Below are positions 1 to 11,904 of a stretch of 64,000 bases of DNA, piece after piece. Each line of letters begins with the position of its first letter. Within the stretch, counting starts at the first letter, position 1. Both the position numbers and the translations under genes were made by a program. Source of the DNA: Hirsutella rhossiliensis. Lineage: Eukaryota; Ascomycota; Sordariomycetes; Hypocreales; Ophiocordycipitaceae. The notes beneath the pieces are model-generated. The model was not told the origin of the DNA and ran no database searches. It worked only from the letters and a program-made list of their open reading frames with translations. Location of the stretch: assembly GCF_020360975.1 (NCBI RefSeq), contig NW_025408667.1, forward strand, positions 248,001 to 312,000, read 5' to 3'.

Positions 1-220
1 AAAACTAATAAAAGGAAAAACTTAATAAGGGAAAGATATAAAAAGTATAAGAAATATCTAAAAACCCCTTTTTATTACTTAGGAACTTATTTTAAGAATA
101 GACCGTCTCTAAATTTATAAAGTAATTTAGGTCTTAATTCCTTAGTAAAAGTATAAGCTATATTATCTTTTAATTTAATATAAAAACCTTTAATTTCTCC
201 TTCTCTTATACTAGTTTTAG
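1..220 (-). pseudogene. Copia-like pol remnant, outer element left part (tentative)
   Basis: RIP-mutated AT-rich DNA. Read on the minus strand, one frame stays open for about 40 codons (roughly 220 down to 100) with protein-like content before a TAA. It lies directly outside the left LTR of the Copia element at 221. The sequence on the other side of that element (from 6548) reads as a Copia pre-integrase region, so this may be the same outer element split by the insertion. I could not recognise a diagnostic integrase motif here, so the assignment is weak. Confidence 0.3.
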
Positions 221-704
221 TATAGTTCTTATAAAGAGAGATATAAGAAGTATATAAAAATATACGAAGGTAAAATTAAAAGTAAGGGGTCGTATAGGTA
301 AGGTAGAGAGATTTAATTCTTACGGGAGTAGTAATAAAGGTAAGGGAGTAATTATTATATTGCCTTAATTATCCTTCTTTCCTCTATCTAACGCCTCTCT
401 TTATACCTATTTAGTATCTTAATTAATAAAGAAGATCCTACTTAAAGAAGCTACTAATGTCCTTTTAACTACCGAGCTTTTTACTGGTTTTTCCCCTCCT
501 TTCTAGCCGTTGCCGGTATATCCGTCTTATCTTTCGCTACCTTTATAGGAAGCTATCGCTACTTTTACTTCCCCTCTTACCCCTACCCTCCTCTCTATAC
601 CTCTTTTTAGCTCCTTCCTTAAAACCTGTTTTTTAGCTCCCTAGGTCCCTCGTGCTAAGGGATATCTCTAAGAACTACGAAATTAGGCTATGCTTCGCGA
701 TATA
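221..704 (-). repeat. Left LTR (3' LTR) of Copia copy 1, 484 bp
   Basis: Direct repeat of 6064-6547 with the same length. It starts TATAGTTCT and ends TTCGCGATATA. The expected TG...CA ends read TA...TA, as RIP would leave them. It is more mutated than the right copy: many CA/TG in the right LTR are TA here. I see no clear target-site duplication. Confidence 0.85.
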
Positions 705-2044
705 CCCCCTTAGCTATAGCCTGCCTTTATAGAAAGGGTAAAGCTAAATACCTAGGCCGGTAAGCGTATAGAGGAGGTCTTAGTTTATACTTATCCCTTA
801 GTTAAGAAATCCGGGTTTTAGCCCTAGGCTCTTTTAGACCTACTTTAGGAAAAGGGGCCTTAAGGAGGAAATTAAGTCCTATAAGAAAAGGAGGCTTCTC
901 TAAGGATAAGTCCCTAAAAAGGGGGCCTTTAAGAAGAATAAGTCCTAATTAAGCTAGGGGCCCTCCTTTAGGATAAGTCCTAATTCCTCTCTTTAGCTAT
1001 AGACGTCTCCTTCCTCCTACGTGCTATTAGCTCCTCTTATAGACTCTTAAGGCGGGCCTCTAAGGATAGCTTCTCTTAAACGTCTTCTAGCTTAATTTAC
1101 TATAAAAAGACAGCTAGCTTCTACTTCGGTAAGGGCTTCGTAAGACCGTTAGCTTTTATTAATACCGTTAGAACCTAATAGACGGAAATAAGTCCCCTTT
1201 AGACCTCTTAGCGTAACTAATACTAGTAGATATCGATATACTATAGCTAGGTCGATAGCTTACTATTTTCTTCTATAAGAATCCGTATAGTCTATATATT
1301 ATTATATTCTATAGCTAATAGGGACGGAATTTATAGTCGTAACGATATAAGTAGCCGGCTAAGGAAAATCGCTTCCTTTAACGCTTTTAAAAGAGCTAGT
1401 AGCTCTGCCTCCGTGCTCGAAGTCGTAATAGTAGCTTATTTTAAAGCTCTCTAAGCAATAGCTCCTCTAAAAAGGGATATAATATACCCCTATAAGCTCT
1501 TTCTATCTAAGGAATTATCTATAAAGGACGAATTACTTAAATAAAGGAAGATTTCGGCAGCTAATTTCTATCCCTACCCTCCTAGGCGTAGACTATATAA
1601 TCTCGTTAAATAAAGATAAAGGATTGCTTAGTCTATTACTTCTTAGTGCCTAGGGCTAGGATTCTAGTTATGCCTAGCTAGCTAAGAGACCGTAAAAGAG
1701 ATATCCGGTCTAGTATAAATAGCTAAAAAAAGCAAGGAGCCTACCTTCTATTAATATTAGTATTTCTCTTGCTCCCTAGCTTAAAAGGACGGATTAGGTA
1801 AAAGCTCTTTATCTAATATAAGCGTAGAGGGAAGCTTTTTATCGAGGGAATTAGGGAGGAATTTATAGGCGACCTTATCGATATAGCCGTCTTAGGTAAG
1901 CTAGATAGTCCGTTAGGACCTATTCTAAAGGATTTATATCCCTAAGAACTACTTTAGCTCCCTTAGCCTAGTTATCTTATACCTTTATTATAGGCCTTAT
2001 ATAGCCTCCCTAGTAGTAGCTTCTTCCTCTTTTAGGTAGGCCTA

Positions 2045-2074
2045 GATAATATCGTCGACGTAGAAGAAGACTAT
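2045..2074 (-). other. Copia reverse transcriptase YVDD active-site motif
   Basis: The reverse complement reads IVFFYVDDII. The equivalent codons in the second copy (48566-48595) read IVFFYVNNII: both catalytic Asp codons have become Asn by G-to-A change, which is direct evidence of RIP acting on separate copies. Confidence 0.85.
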
Positions 2075-5000
2075 AATTTTACCCTTCTATATTATATATA
2101 GTTCCTAAGGGACTTTCTTAAAGCCTAGGGCTTTAAGGGAACCTATTAAATGCCATTGCTAAAGAAGGGGTAATCTTCGTAATCTATATAGAGCTTTCCT
2201 AAGCTATAGAACCTTTCCTAGTTATTAGAAACTAAGAGGAAGTCGTATATAGATAACTTCTTCTTCCTTAAGTAGGCAGTTAATAAAGGCGTTAACTATA
2301 TCTATCTATTTAAGCTCGAGGTCGAATTCTACTACTATAGCTATAAGGGTCCGAAAAGATATCCTTGCTAGGGTAGTTGCCCTAGTAAGTAGATCCCCTT
2401 TTTCCTACTAGTTCCTATAAATAACTAGCTAGGCCTTATACTTTTAAAGGAAGCCGTGTTTATTAGTCTTATAGATAAAGACCTACTTATAGCTAAGGAC
2501 CTATTTTCCTCTTACCTTTTCCTTAAGGACCTCTTCGAAAGACCCTATCTCTTCGTATAAGGCTAGGTGGTCTTTCTAGGTCTAGAAAAACTAGTCTTTA
2601 AAGGGGTGTTTTTCTAGCTACTTTTAGTTTGCTAGTAGGTCTAGGAGGTCTCTTTTATATACCTTCCTTGCTAATAGCTATAGCTTAAAAAGCCGGCCTG
2701 CTATAAATGCTCCGTAGGAACCGTCTTCTATTAGCGTTAGGTAGAAGTCGGAAAAACGATCGAAATAAGGGGAGAGATTAGTCTTCTTTCGTAATAGTAT
2801 CGGGCCCTATACCTTCCTTTACTTCTCGAAGCAGGGATAAAAAGGCAGCTAGGTAATCCTTTAAGAGAGGTGCCTTTCCTACCCCCTTAGGGGTCGAGAC
2901 AGGAAGACTAATAGAGAAAGCTGCTTCTAGATCTTCTTCTTATTCCGTAAGAGGAGGCGTAGGAAGGTAGGCGTATTCTAGCTCTACTACTTTCCTATAG
3001 TCTCCTTCTTCGTTTAGATTATCTAATCTAGTAGCTTCCTCTTCTTCTTCGAAGTTAGCGTTATCCTCGACTACTTCGACGTCGGTTTCTTTTTTTATTT
3101 CCTTATCTAGGACCTCTTCTTAAGACTATTAAGAAGGGGGGATTTAAATCTTCTAAATTAGCTAACGTTATAAGAGTAAGAGGGGCTATTAATCCCTCTT
3201 TCCGTTAAAGAAGCTAAATTCGTCGAAAATTATATCCCTAGTCGAAATAACCTTCTATAGAAGAGGAATCTAGATCCGGAAGATATTCGTAGAATTATAG
3301 CTAACGAGGTAACTAATAAAGGCTCTCGGATTAAGCTTTCTTTTCTTCTTCCCTTTTAGCTATATATCGGTAGTTATTACGTATACCTTATAGCCGTAGG
3401 TATAAAGGTAGGCTAGCGAGGCCCTCTTCTTAGTAAAGAGCTTAAGGGGGGATTTCTAGTCTATTCCTTAGGTAGTCCCTCTAAGGGTCCGGTTCTAAAG
3501 GTAATAGGCGGTCTTAACGACTTCCTTCTAAAGGTTATATAAAAGCCTTATAGTAAGTCTTATCGTATAGGCCCTTTCTATTATAGCACCCCTTAATCTT
3601 TCTACCCCTCTATTCTAGGCCTAGGTATTCGGTGCTAATAGGAGGGGTAAAATGCCCCTTTTTCGAAGCTAATTTAAGATATCCTTCGTAAATAGCTCTC
3701 CGTTAGACCGTATCTTCTTTACCTCGTAGCCGAAGTAGGATTTTATCTAGTTAACGAAGTCTTAGAGGGTAGACTAGTTATACTTACTTAGGTAGGTCTA
3801 TAAGAAATAGGGGAAAACTATCCCTAAAAAGGCGTCTATAAAAAACATTACCCTAACGAAGCTTTCTTAATCCCTAGAGACATCGGTCTAGTCGACCTAA
3901 ATTTCCTTATATAGCTAGTCCGGCCGTAAAGGCGTTCGTTTAGAAATTCGTCTCCTAGTATTTCCTTAGCTATAGTATTCGCATTCGACGGTCTTTAGGC
4001 CCCTTATTCGTACGCCTTATTATTAACCTAGCTTATATAAAGCTAGGGGACCTAGGTAACTAAGTCGTGCGTGCTAAAGAATGCCGTCTCCTTAGGCTAC
4101 TAAAAGAGGGTCTTTTAAACCTACCCTCCTTTAAGTAGGGAAAGCTAACTTCTCGAGTAGTTCCTTCCTAAGGATAGGTCGGAATTCGAGAATAAATTAA
4201 CCGAATTTTTCCTCGATAAGCCCGATAGTCTAATTCTTCTAGACTAGCCTCGTAGGTTTAGACGTTATATCCTAGAAGATTCCTTCCTCTTAAAGAAGGC
4301 GGAAGGAAATTAAGCTTGTTAAGAATCGAGGGTAAAAAGCTACCCTTTCCCTTCGAAGAATTCGTATAGAACCGTTAGGTAATTTTATCGTAAAATTCAC
4401 CCTTCTATATCCCTTTATCTATACGGTTAATTCCCTAGCAATAAGATATTCCCTCTATGCCTTCTTAAAGGACCAGAATCGTAAGAGTATATTATAGATA
4501 TCGAGGGAAGCACTTAAGTTAAGGATAGCTGATTTTTATAGGGGATAATCGGAGGGCTCTAACGGTTAGCCTTAGCCTTATTAATCTATAGGGAAGACGA
4601 AGGCCGGATTTACTATACTAACGATTTTCCCTTAAACTTACGGTAGCGGCGTTAGTTACTATTTCCTAGTAACCTAAATCTCGTCTATCTTCTTTTATAA
4701 CGAGGGGTCCTCCTTAAAAGACTATTATATCGTTTCTTATAGCCTCTTTAAAGGGTTAAATCCTTTAGGTCGGTTTTCCTTAAAGACCTACTATTATTAT
4801 AATAATCGATAACCTAGGGATTTATATACTAGGCAGCCGTTTCGTCGTTTAGTCTTCTATTTCTTTAAGGAATCCTCGTCCTAATCTAGAAGGTCTGCTT
4901 AAAAACCTCCCCTTTTTACCCCTTATTACTAATTTTAATAAAGAGGTTCGATTTCGACTAGTTCCTTAATTTTTCGACTAACGGACTAAAAGGTCTATTA

Positions 5001-6063
5001 GGGGACTAGTCGGGCCGGTCTAACTAACGGGACCGGGGCCGGGCCCGGAGCAAGATACGTAGCCGGGGCCGGGACCGCAGCTATAATTAACGACGGCGTT
5101 AAGGCTCTCGAGGGAGGAGGAGCCGGAGGGGCAACAGCCGCAGCAGCAGCAGCGGGAACCGCAGCAACAGGGGCTATAGCAGCTGCAGGGGCAGCAGGTC
5201 GAGCCGTCTAGGTCGAGTGCTAGCTACGAAGGAATAAGACTACTTACTATTATACTCTAGTAGCTACTTCGTCTAATTCCCGGCTAGCTTCTTAAAAGAT
5301 AGTCGAGTAACCGTTACGAATAGGCTTTATTAGTAGAGATATATCCTATAGCTACTAGCCGGAAAGAACTTCTATAAGGAAGTATTAGTTAGCTTCCTCG
5401 AGGATCTCTTCCTACTTAGCTAGCTACGAAGAAGCTAGTAGGTTCCTAGCAGAAAAGGCTCTTAGGTAGGCTATATAGGTCTTCCTAATACGGTTAGTTA
5501 TATAGCCCCTTAAGGGAGCTATTAAGGTCTTAAGCTTTAAAAACCACTGCCTAGGAGTCTCTTCCTCTTAAAGAGAGATTAGCTTTACGGTACTAATAGA
5601 TTCCGTTATTACTATACGAGCAGTAGTTAGCAGCTTTGTCTCGTAAAGGTATTCCTTATAATAACTCTTATAGTTACCTAAGGCAGCAGAAAAAGCTCTC
5701 TATTATATAGAGGTTAGCTCGGAGAAGAGGGAAGCTCCCTCTATAAATTCCGTTGCCCTAGGACGAAGAGGGGGCTCGAGAGGGTCCTGCTTATTAAAGA
5801 AGACTAAATTATAGATAGTCCTATTTATACGAGCCCGTAGCTCCTTTACCTATTTATCCTAATCTTAGGGCTCTATAAGAATCGTCTTATAGACCGTAGG
5901 GATAGTAAAGGAGTCGGTTTTCGTTATTATTGCGGGGAAGGGTAGAAAAGTTAGGTAAAAATCGGCTTTTCTAGTAAGAGGGGTAAAAGGAAGCTACGAG
6001 GGATATAAGAAAGGTGCCTTTTATAGCAGCCGGAAGGTATAAGAATTCTATTCCTCCCGGGCT

Positions 6064-6547
6064 TATAACTCTCGCGAAGAGAGATACGAGAAGTGCATAA
6101 AAATACATAAAGGTAAAATTAAAAGTAAGGGGTCGGATAGGCAGGGCAGAGAGATTTAATTCTTACGGGGGCAGTTATTGCGGCAGGGGAATAAGTATTA
6201 TATTGCCTTAATTGTCCTTCTTTCCTCTATCTAACGCCTCTCTTTATACCCGTCTAGCATCTTAATTAATAAAGAAGATCCTACTTAAAGAAGCTACTAA
6301 TGTCCTTTTAACTACCGAGCTTTTTGCCGGTTTTTCCCCTCCTTTCTAGCCGTTGCCGGCATATCCGTCTTATCTTTCGCTACCTCTATAGGAAGCTATC
6401 GCTACTTTTACTTCCCCTCTTACCCCTACCCTCCTCTCTATACCTCTTTTTAGCTCCTTCTTTATAACCTGTTTTTTAGCTTCCTAGGTCCCTCGTACTA
6501 AGAGATATCTCTAAGAACTGCGAAATTAAGCTACGCTTCGCGATATA
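6064..6547 (-). repeat. Right LTR (5' LTR) of Copia copy 1, 484 bp
   Basis: Starts TATAACTCTCGCG and ends TTCGCGATATA. It pairs with 221-704 at identical length and also aligns with the LTRs of the second copy at 46768 and 52597. Confidence 0.85.
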
Positions 6548-8150
6548 TTTTCCTCTTTTAAAGGCATTTTTATATCCTTATTATATCTTTTTAGTATTTC
6601 TAAAATAGCCCTACTATTTATATACTATAGGAATAAGTGCTAGGTATAGAAATCTATATCCTTTGCCTTTAAAGATATAATAAGGATCGATTATCTTTTA
6701 AATAAAGGTTCTATAAGAATATAATATAATTTATTTCTAAGAAATCCTTTAGTAAGGACCTTATCCTTATTATCTAATAAAAGGACTTTATTTCCTCCTA
6801 CTAAGGCATAGGTATTATTAAAATAAGATTAGGATAGTATATTTACCCTTAATTTAAGGATATAAAAGCAGTCTTTAAAGATATACTTTTTTCTACTATA
6901 TAGGAACTTAAATACTAAGTCCCCCTTTCCTTTTACTAATATAAAGGAAGTATTTCCCTAGTATACTTTAAACTTAATCTCCTTATAATTAATAAGGAAA
7001 TTCTTATTCGATACTATATACTTAGTAGCTCTAGTATCGTATATAAAATTAAAGATCCTTTTATTCTTATAACTAAGAAATCCTCCTTCTCTTACCTTTA
7101 TTACTAGTTCTTTTATTCTAAGAATTAAGGCCTTTAAAGGTCCTAAAAGAAAGTCTTTATTAGCTTTTACTATAGGGGTAATTATAGAGGTTAAAATTAC
7201 CTCTAAATCCTTAGACGTATATATAGGGGTCGGAGCCCTAGATAGATCTATAAGGTCGATATTAAGGTCTATATTTTCTTCTTATAGGGCTATATTTAAG
7301 ACCTTATCGGTTTCTTCCTTTAAATCCTATTTAGAAGTATAATTATTCTTTCTTTTATTAGTAGTAGAGTTACTACTAAAAGAAGAAGAAGAAGAAGATT
7401 TTCTCTTCTTAGAAATTCGGTTTCTATCGTTCCTTTTTCCTTTATTTAAGACCTAGTAAGAAGGAGCCTTATCGGGATATAATTTAAAGTAATTTACTAT
7501 AAAATGCCCTGGTTTTTTATATTCCTTATAATAAGAAGTCTCTATGCAATTTCTATAGGATTTCTAGGGCTTCCTTCTTAAAAGGAAATATTTTTAGGAA
7601 GTCTCGTTTATATCCTTTATTCTTCTAGCTTTATCTAAAAGACTAGCTATAAGGGATTCGAGGGTAAAGGCTATAAAATTATACCGTAGGTTCTATATAA
7701 TATTTATAATATAGCTCCGAAATTCCCTATTAAGGCAATTAAGGATCTATACTATAAGAATAACTTCCGGAATTTCTATATTACGGGATTTTAAATCCTT
7801 ATAAACTTCCTTTACCTTATATAGGTATTTCTCTAACTTAGAGTCTAAGGGACTTAGGTTAAAGAGTTACTTTATAAGTAGATAATTCAACGAAAAGTTT
7901 AACGGATTATATAGCTTTATAAGCTTATCCTAAGTAGCTTTAGTATTTATTAGATGCTTAATTTATATTAAAGGGCTATCTTCGACTTAAAAAAGAATCT
8001 AGGATAAAGCTTTTATAGTCTTTATATAATTTTCTTACTTTAAGGTAGTAATAAGCTTTTCCTTTATAAGGATAGCTCTTATCCTTATAGTTTAAAGAGT
8101 ATAATTTAAATTTCCCTTAAGTCTAAAGAATTTATATTCTTTTTATTATC
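6548..8150 (-). mobile_element. Second Copia-like element: gag to pre-integrase remnant, RIP-mutated
   Basis: The minus strand shows three landmarks in the right order. A gag zinc knuckle at 7489-7530 reads Y-KE-Y-KKPG-H-FIVN-Y: spacing CX2CX4HX4C with all three Cys turned to Tyr and His kept. A protease site near 7019-7050 reads IYDTRAT, from a D-T/S-G-A-T motif with Gly to Arg. A pre-integrase segment near 6550-6650 reads INSRAILEILKRYNKDI. The remnant stops where Copia copy 1 begins, so copy 1 probably inserted into this element. Acidic/Ser runs near 7380-7400 (AGA/GAA repeats) belong to the gag-protease linker. The family differs from copy 1. Confidence 0.6.
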
Positions 8151-8640
8151 CTATTATATATAGATTCGGTATTATTGCGTTCGTAGGGATCGAGTAATTT
8201 AGTCGGGAGTATAAGAGCGTAGGAAGGTAGAAGAAATCGGGGGGAAATCCGATAGGAATTTTAGTTAGGTTTTTCGTCGAGGGATTTTAAAGGTTCCCGT
8301 GCATAGTTAATTTCCCGGCTTAAAAGGAGTAAGACGGGCTTATAACCTCTTAAGGTATATAAGCAATAGCGGAATTTTAGGAAATCAAGGAATCACGTAA
8401 TACTACGTAATAGAGAGAAAGAAGGAGCATAAAGTAGGATTTTCAGTGAAATTTATTAGTAGTATATTAGTGTGTAGAAGAGGTGTTAAAGTTAATAATT
8501 CTCTATCTATCTATCGGCGGACGTCTAGTCTTTTATAGACAATTGCAGCTGAACGAAGGTACCTATTAGGACCGGACTTTAGCTTCCGGGAAGTCCTCTA
8601 TCTAACGGATTTAGTAATGTTTTTTATATAAGCGTAGGTG
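8151..8640. repeat. Probable leader/LTR region of the second Copia-like element
   Basis: This stretch keeps many more CA/TG dinucleotides than its surroundings and has no long open frame. It lies upstream (in minus-strand sense) of the gag remnant, where a 5' LTR and leader would sit, and holds a (tcta)n run near 8502-8515 and a TATAAAAGACT box on the minus strand near 8535-8545. No partner LTR is in the window, so the assignment rests on position. Confidence 0.35.
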
Positions 8641-9838
8641 TCTTAGTTCTTATATTATTTATATTTAAAGGAGGCTTGTTATATCGAGGATCTTAGTATA
8701 TTTTAAGCTTATTCTACGCTAAGTATTATTTCTTCGATTCTAGATTAAGCAATAACTAGTAACATGTTTAATATATAATAATATAAAGGGTAACGAGCTT
8801 TCCTTAATCTATTAAATAGTAATTTTTCTATAATTAATATACTACTATTAGCTTATATAATTAGGAGAGAATATTATAGCCGCTTTATTTATAGTAGGAA
8901 AACACCTTTCCTTATAATCCTAGTATCGTTTGTTATAGCCTATTCGTCTTATAAGGAACGTAGCCTTTACTTTATCTTCTTATTAAGAAGGTCTCCCTTT
9001 AAGATTTATAATAAATTGCTCCTAGTCTAGCTATTAGGGCTATTTAAGCTCCTTTATACCGTCTAAGTTAGTATATTCCTAAATCTTATAAGTCTAGGCC
9101 TACGATTTAATCCCCTTAATCTATAAGGTTTAATTAAGGCTTTCCCTTAGTCTTATAATATAATTATCCCCTCTTACTTCCTTTAATATTATCTTAGGAA
9201 AATAAGGGTTCTAGCTTAATAAGTAATATCCTTCTTTAAGGGATATATAATTTATATATTTCTAAGGGTACCCCTTTAAGTAGCTAGGTTCCTTACCCTA
9301 ATACTACGTTTTAAGCGTTATAATAGCGTTAATAGCTCGTAAATAGCTTTAAAGGTAATGTTAGCCGGTAAAAGATAATCTAGCTATATAGACCGGGCTT
9401 ATAACTCTTAAGTAGGGGCTTAAGAGTATAGTAAAAGAAATAGGGGCATAGAAAGGTAAATTTAGTAATATATATCTTAGCCTATCTATTAGGATAAGAG
9501 AGGGGCTTATATAGGTATAGTAACTATATATAGCTAGCTAAAAGAGGGCATTAAGATATTCTTATACCTAAGTTAGGCCTATATTATATCCTTAGGCTAA
9601 GGGAGTTATATTAGTTAGGCAGGCTCCCTTATATATAACTATTAGGCCTACTAGGTATAACTATAGCCTCTTATACCTACTTTCCTTAATAAATATATTA
9701 ATATCTACTCTCTTAAGATTCGCCCTTAATTACCCTTCGTATAATATAAGCTACTATAAGAAGGAATTCTTAGGTAGTAACGTAACTACTATAAACCTTT
9801 AAATAAATAGATAAATCCCCCTCTAATATTATATTAAC
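8641..9838. repeat. RIP-mutated AT-rich DNA, unclassified
   Basis: CA and TG are nearly absent and CG is retained. I see no LTR pair, inverted repeat or protein motif I can name. It ends abruptly near 9838, where normal dinucleotide use resumes, so this is the left edge of the gene island. Confidence 0.5.
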
Positions 9839-10200
9839 TTAAACCTTAAACTTTCGTTCCTTAAGGCTTTTTACGTGAGCTATGACCGGCGAGCCTTCTC
9901 CTATCCTTTGATTAGTCGCCGACTCTTTCCGCCCCCCCCCCCTTCCTGATTGGTCGCTGCCGCCTTGTCTTCCCCCCCCCCCGGCACCGACACCCTCCTC
10001 CGTCTCCCACGTCGCCCTGAGAACTACCCTTGACTCTTCAGCGTCGCCATCCAACCAGCGCAACGCCTCCGCCATAGTCCTCTCGCTGAGCACCTCGAGC
10101 CTGGTCTATGCGGCGGTCATCTCTTCGGGGACTCGGTTGCCCGTTCGATCTCGAGCTGTCAAGCCTGCAAGGGGCAGATTAGTAGTCAAGTCGGTGACGA
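9839..10200 (-). pseudogene. Decayed open frame at island edge, product unknown
   Basis: On the minus strand one frame reads about 110 codons from near 10176 to 9839 with only one stop (GCA TAG ACC near 10110), where a CAG-to-TAG change would restore a Gln. The protein-like core is acidic and Leu/Arg-rich (TRLEVLSERTMAEALRWL, then DGDAEESRVVLRATWE), followed by low-complexity Gly-rich sequence encoded by poly-C runs at 9935-9946 and 9973-9982. A possible splice acceptor (cttgcag on the minus strand, near 10166) precedes it. I do not recognise the family. It could be the 3' end of a gene eaten by the RIP block. Confidence 0.3.
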
Positions 10201-10633
10201 TTGGCGAACACCGGCTGCTGTATGTTTTATTTTTTCCTCTTTTCATTCTTTGTTTTTATTCTTTATTATAAGCGGTAGATGGAGCACATCGGTCATCGTG
10301 GCATTGAATTATTACTTGCCATACCTGGGGGAAAGGAATTCAATGTTTCGGTTGATGTTACCAGCCTTATGCGTTACCGCCGGACGGTAACGCATTTGGC
10401 TCGAGGGGCCCTGACATGTCTCGGCCGGCGCCGGGCTACATCCGCCACGCCTCAAAGGCAATATGGTGCACCGCCGATACAAGCCTAAGAGGGACTTGGT
10501 GAGGCTGGCATTGACCCTTGGAGGAGAGCTTACTGTTGTCTGCACCGCGACCTGTTCGAAACGGCCAAGATTGGAAGGCCCGTGGATACGACAGTTATCT
10601 TCTACTTTTTGCTGCCGAAACGGGGAATCCGCC
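10201..10633 (+). promoter_or_regulatory. Upstream region of the ligase alpha gene
   Basis: Non-coding stretch between the decayed frame and the alpha-subunit start. A pyrimidine-rich tract at about 10224-10266 (tttt/cttt runs), common in fungal promoters, lies about 370 bp upstream of the start. The open frames crossing this stretch on both strands have no family resemblance. The context at the start codon (ccgccATG) is a good Kozak-type match. Confidence 0.4.
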
Positions 10634-11904
10634 ATGTTGCCCAATCTCTTGAAGCATTCGACTCTGCGCAGGTTCTTCTCAACGTCACTGCCCAAGACGG
10701 GAACCGGCTACGATGCGACCATTGCGAATCTACGTATCGGCGTAGACACCCGTGTCATCTACCAAGGTGCGTCTAGCCGGCCCGCACGGTTGCCGACGAG
10801 GATCGAGCCGCGGACACGACTGACTCCTTGGAAGGCTTCACAGGCCAAGCGGTACGTTGGCAGGCTGGTGCCGCTCCTCCCCCGCACGAGTGTGGCATGG
10901 GGAGTCAAGACTCACGAGGCAAAGGCCACTTCCAACGCCAAAGCCACGCTGGAATGTGGAACGCAGGTCGTAGGCGGCGTATCCCCAGGCAAGGGCGGCA
11001 AGAAGCACCTTGGCCTGCCCGTCTTTGACACGGTCCGGGAGGTATGAAACTGAGACATTCCGCACCCCAGAGGAAGCCTATGGGCGGCTCGCTCGCTCAC
11101 CCCCATTTCACATTGCAGGCCATGCAACAAGTCCGCCCACACGTCAGCGCCGTCTTCGTCCCGGCCCAGCATGCCGCCAAGGCCATCATAGAGTCCATCG
11201 AGGCCGAGGTGCCTCTGTTAGTCTCCGTGGCAGAGCACATTCCCGTTCACGACCTGATGCGCGTCCAAGAGGTGCTGCGGATGCAGAGCAAGAGCCGTCT
11301 CGTCGGACCCAACAGCCCCGGCATCATCGCGCCGGGGCGATGTCGCGTCGGCATAATGCCTTTTCGTCAGTATCAGAGGGGCTGCCTCGCGATCGTGTCC
11401 AAGTCCGGCACCCTGAGCTACGAGTCCGTCGGAGCCACGACTGCCGCGGGTCTAGGACAGAGTCTTGTCATTGCTGTCGGTGGAGACTCCATGCCCGGTA
11501 TGAGGATGCCTCGGCACTGAAACACCTCCGGGGCTCACGGAATTCTGACACTGCGTCCGCGATATACAGGTACCACGCTGGTGGACGCCCTCAGGGTTTT
11601 CTTCGACGACACCGAGACCAAGGGCATCATTTTGATTGGAGAAATCGGTGGGGAGGCGGAACTCCGGGCAGCAGAACTGATCAGCGAATACCGTCGGGCC
11701 ACGCCGAATCCCAAGCCCATCATCGCCATGGTTGCGGGACAGACGGCGCCGCGAGACAAGACAATGGGACACGCCGGAGCCATCCTATCGCCGATGGACG
11801 TCACGGCCGCCGAGAAGGCAGAGGCGCTGCGACGGGCCGGAGCCGTCGTTGTGCCTCACCCGGGCGTCATGGGGATCAAGATGCAAGAGCTGCTTGCCTT
11901 GTGA
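10634..11904 (+). CDS. Succinyl-CoA ligase (ADP/GDP-forming) alpha subunit, mitochondrial
   Basis: Alpha subunit of succinyl-CoA synthetase, which joins CoA to succinate (or a related dicarboxylate) at the cost of a nucleoside triphosphate. Exons: 10634-10766, 10835-10851, 10925-11041, 11119-11497, 11570-11904; 326 aa, normal for the family. Phases join exactly. The 17-nt second exon carries the CoA-loop residues, giving [17 protein letters not shown]; intron 2 could instead end at 10918, adding two residues. The N-terminus ([18 protein letters not shown]) looks like a mitochondrial presequence. Then come [28 protein letters not shown] (usually GPNCPG; Ser near 155), [18 protein letters not shown] and MGHAGAI with the phospho-accepting His near 283. 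It is divergent enough to be a paralogue of the housekeeping copy. The matching beta subunit is 5 kb away on the other strand. Confidence 0.92.

Larger units (their letters stand above)
221..6547 (-). mobile_element. Ty1/Copia LTR retrotransposon, RIP-inactivated (copy 1)
   Basis: A 6.3-kb element bounded by two direct repeats of equal length (221-704 and 6064-6547, 484 bp each). It is oriented on the minus strand: a polypurine run (plus-strand ccccctta, just inside the left LTR at about 705-712) lies where a 3' polypurine tract belongs, and the reverse-transcriptase signature is on the minus strand at 2045-2074 (I-V-F-F-Y-V-D-D-I-I). YVDD is the typical Copia RT active site and is intact here. 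The minus-strand frames are closed by many TAG/TAA, mostly where Gln or Trp codons are expected. The 5' (gag) part near 5000-6000 keeps more CA/TG, including a CAG run near 5130, so mutation is uneven. A second copy of the family lies at about 46768-52771. Confidence 0.85.

Noticed and set aside
216..6552. Target-site duplication of Copia copy 1.
   Set aside because: The flanks TTTAG and TTTTC do not match even allowing for RIP transitions, so I do not claim one.
1..9838. Mitochondrial or centromeric AT-rich DNA.
   Set aside because: CG is retained while CA/TG are lost, and identifiable retrotransposon motifs with Gln-to-stop changes run through it. This is RIP-mutated repeat DNA; centromere identity cannot be judged from sequence.
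10463..11047. A single 194-codon exon as the start of the ligase alpha gene.
   Set aside because: The frame reads through two introns. Splicing at 10766/10835 and 10851/10925 restores the CoA-loop motif and family length, and the natural presequence starts at 10634.
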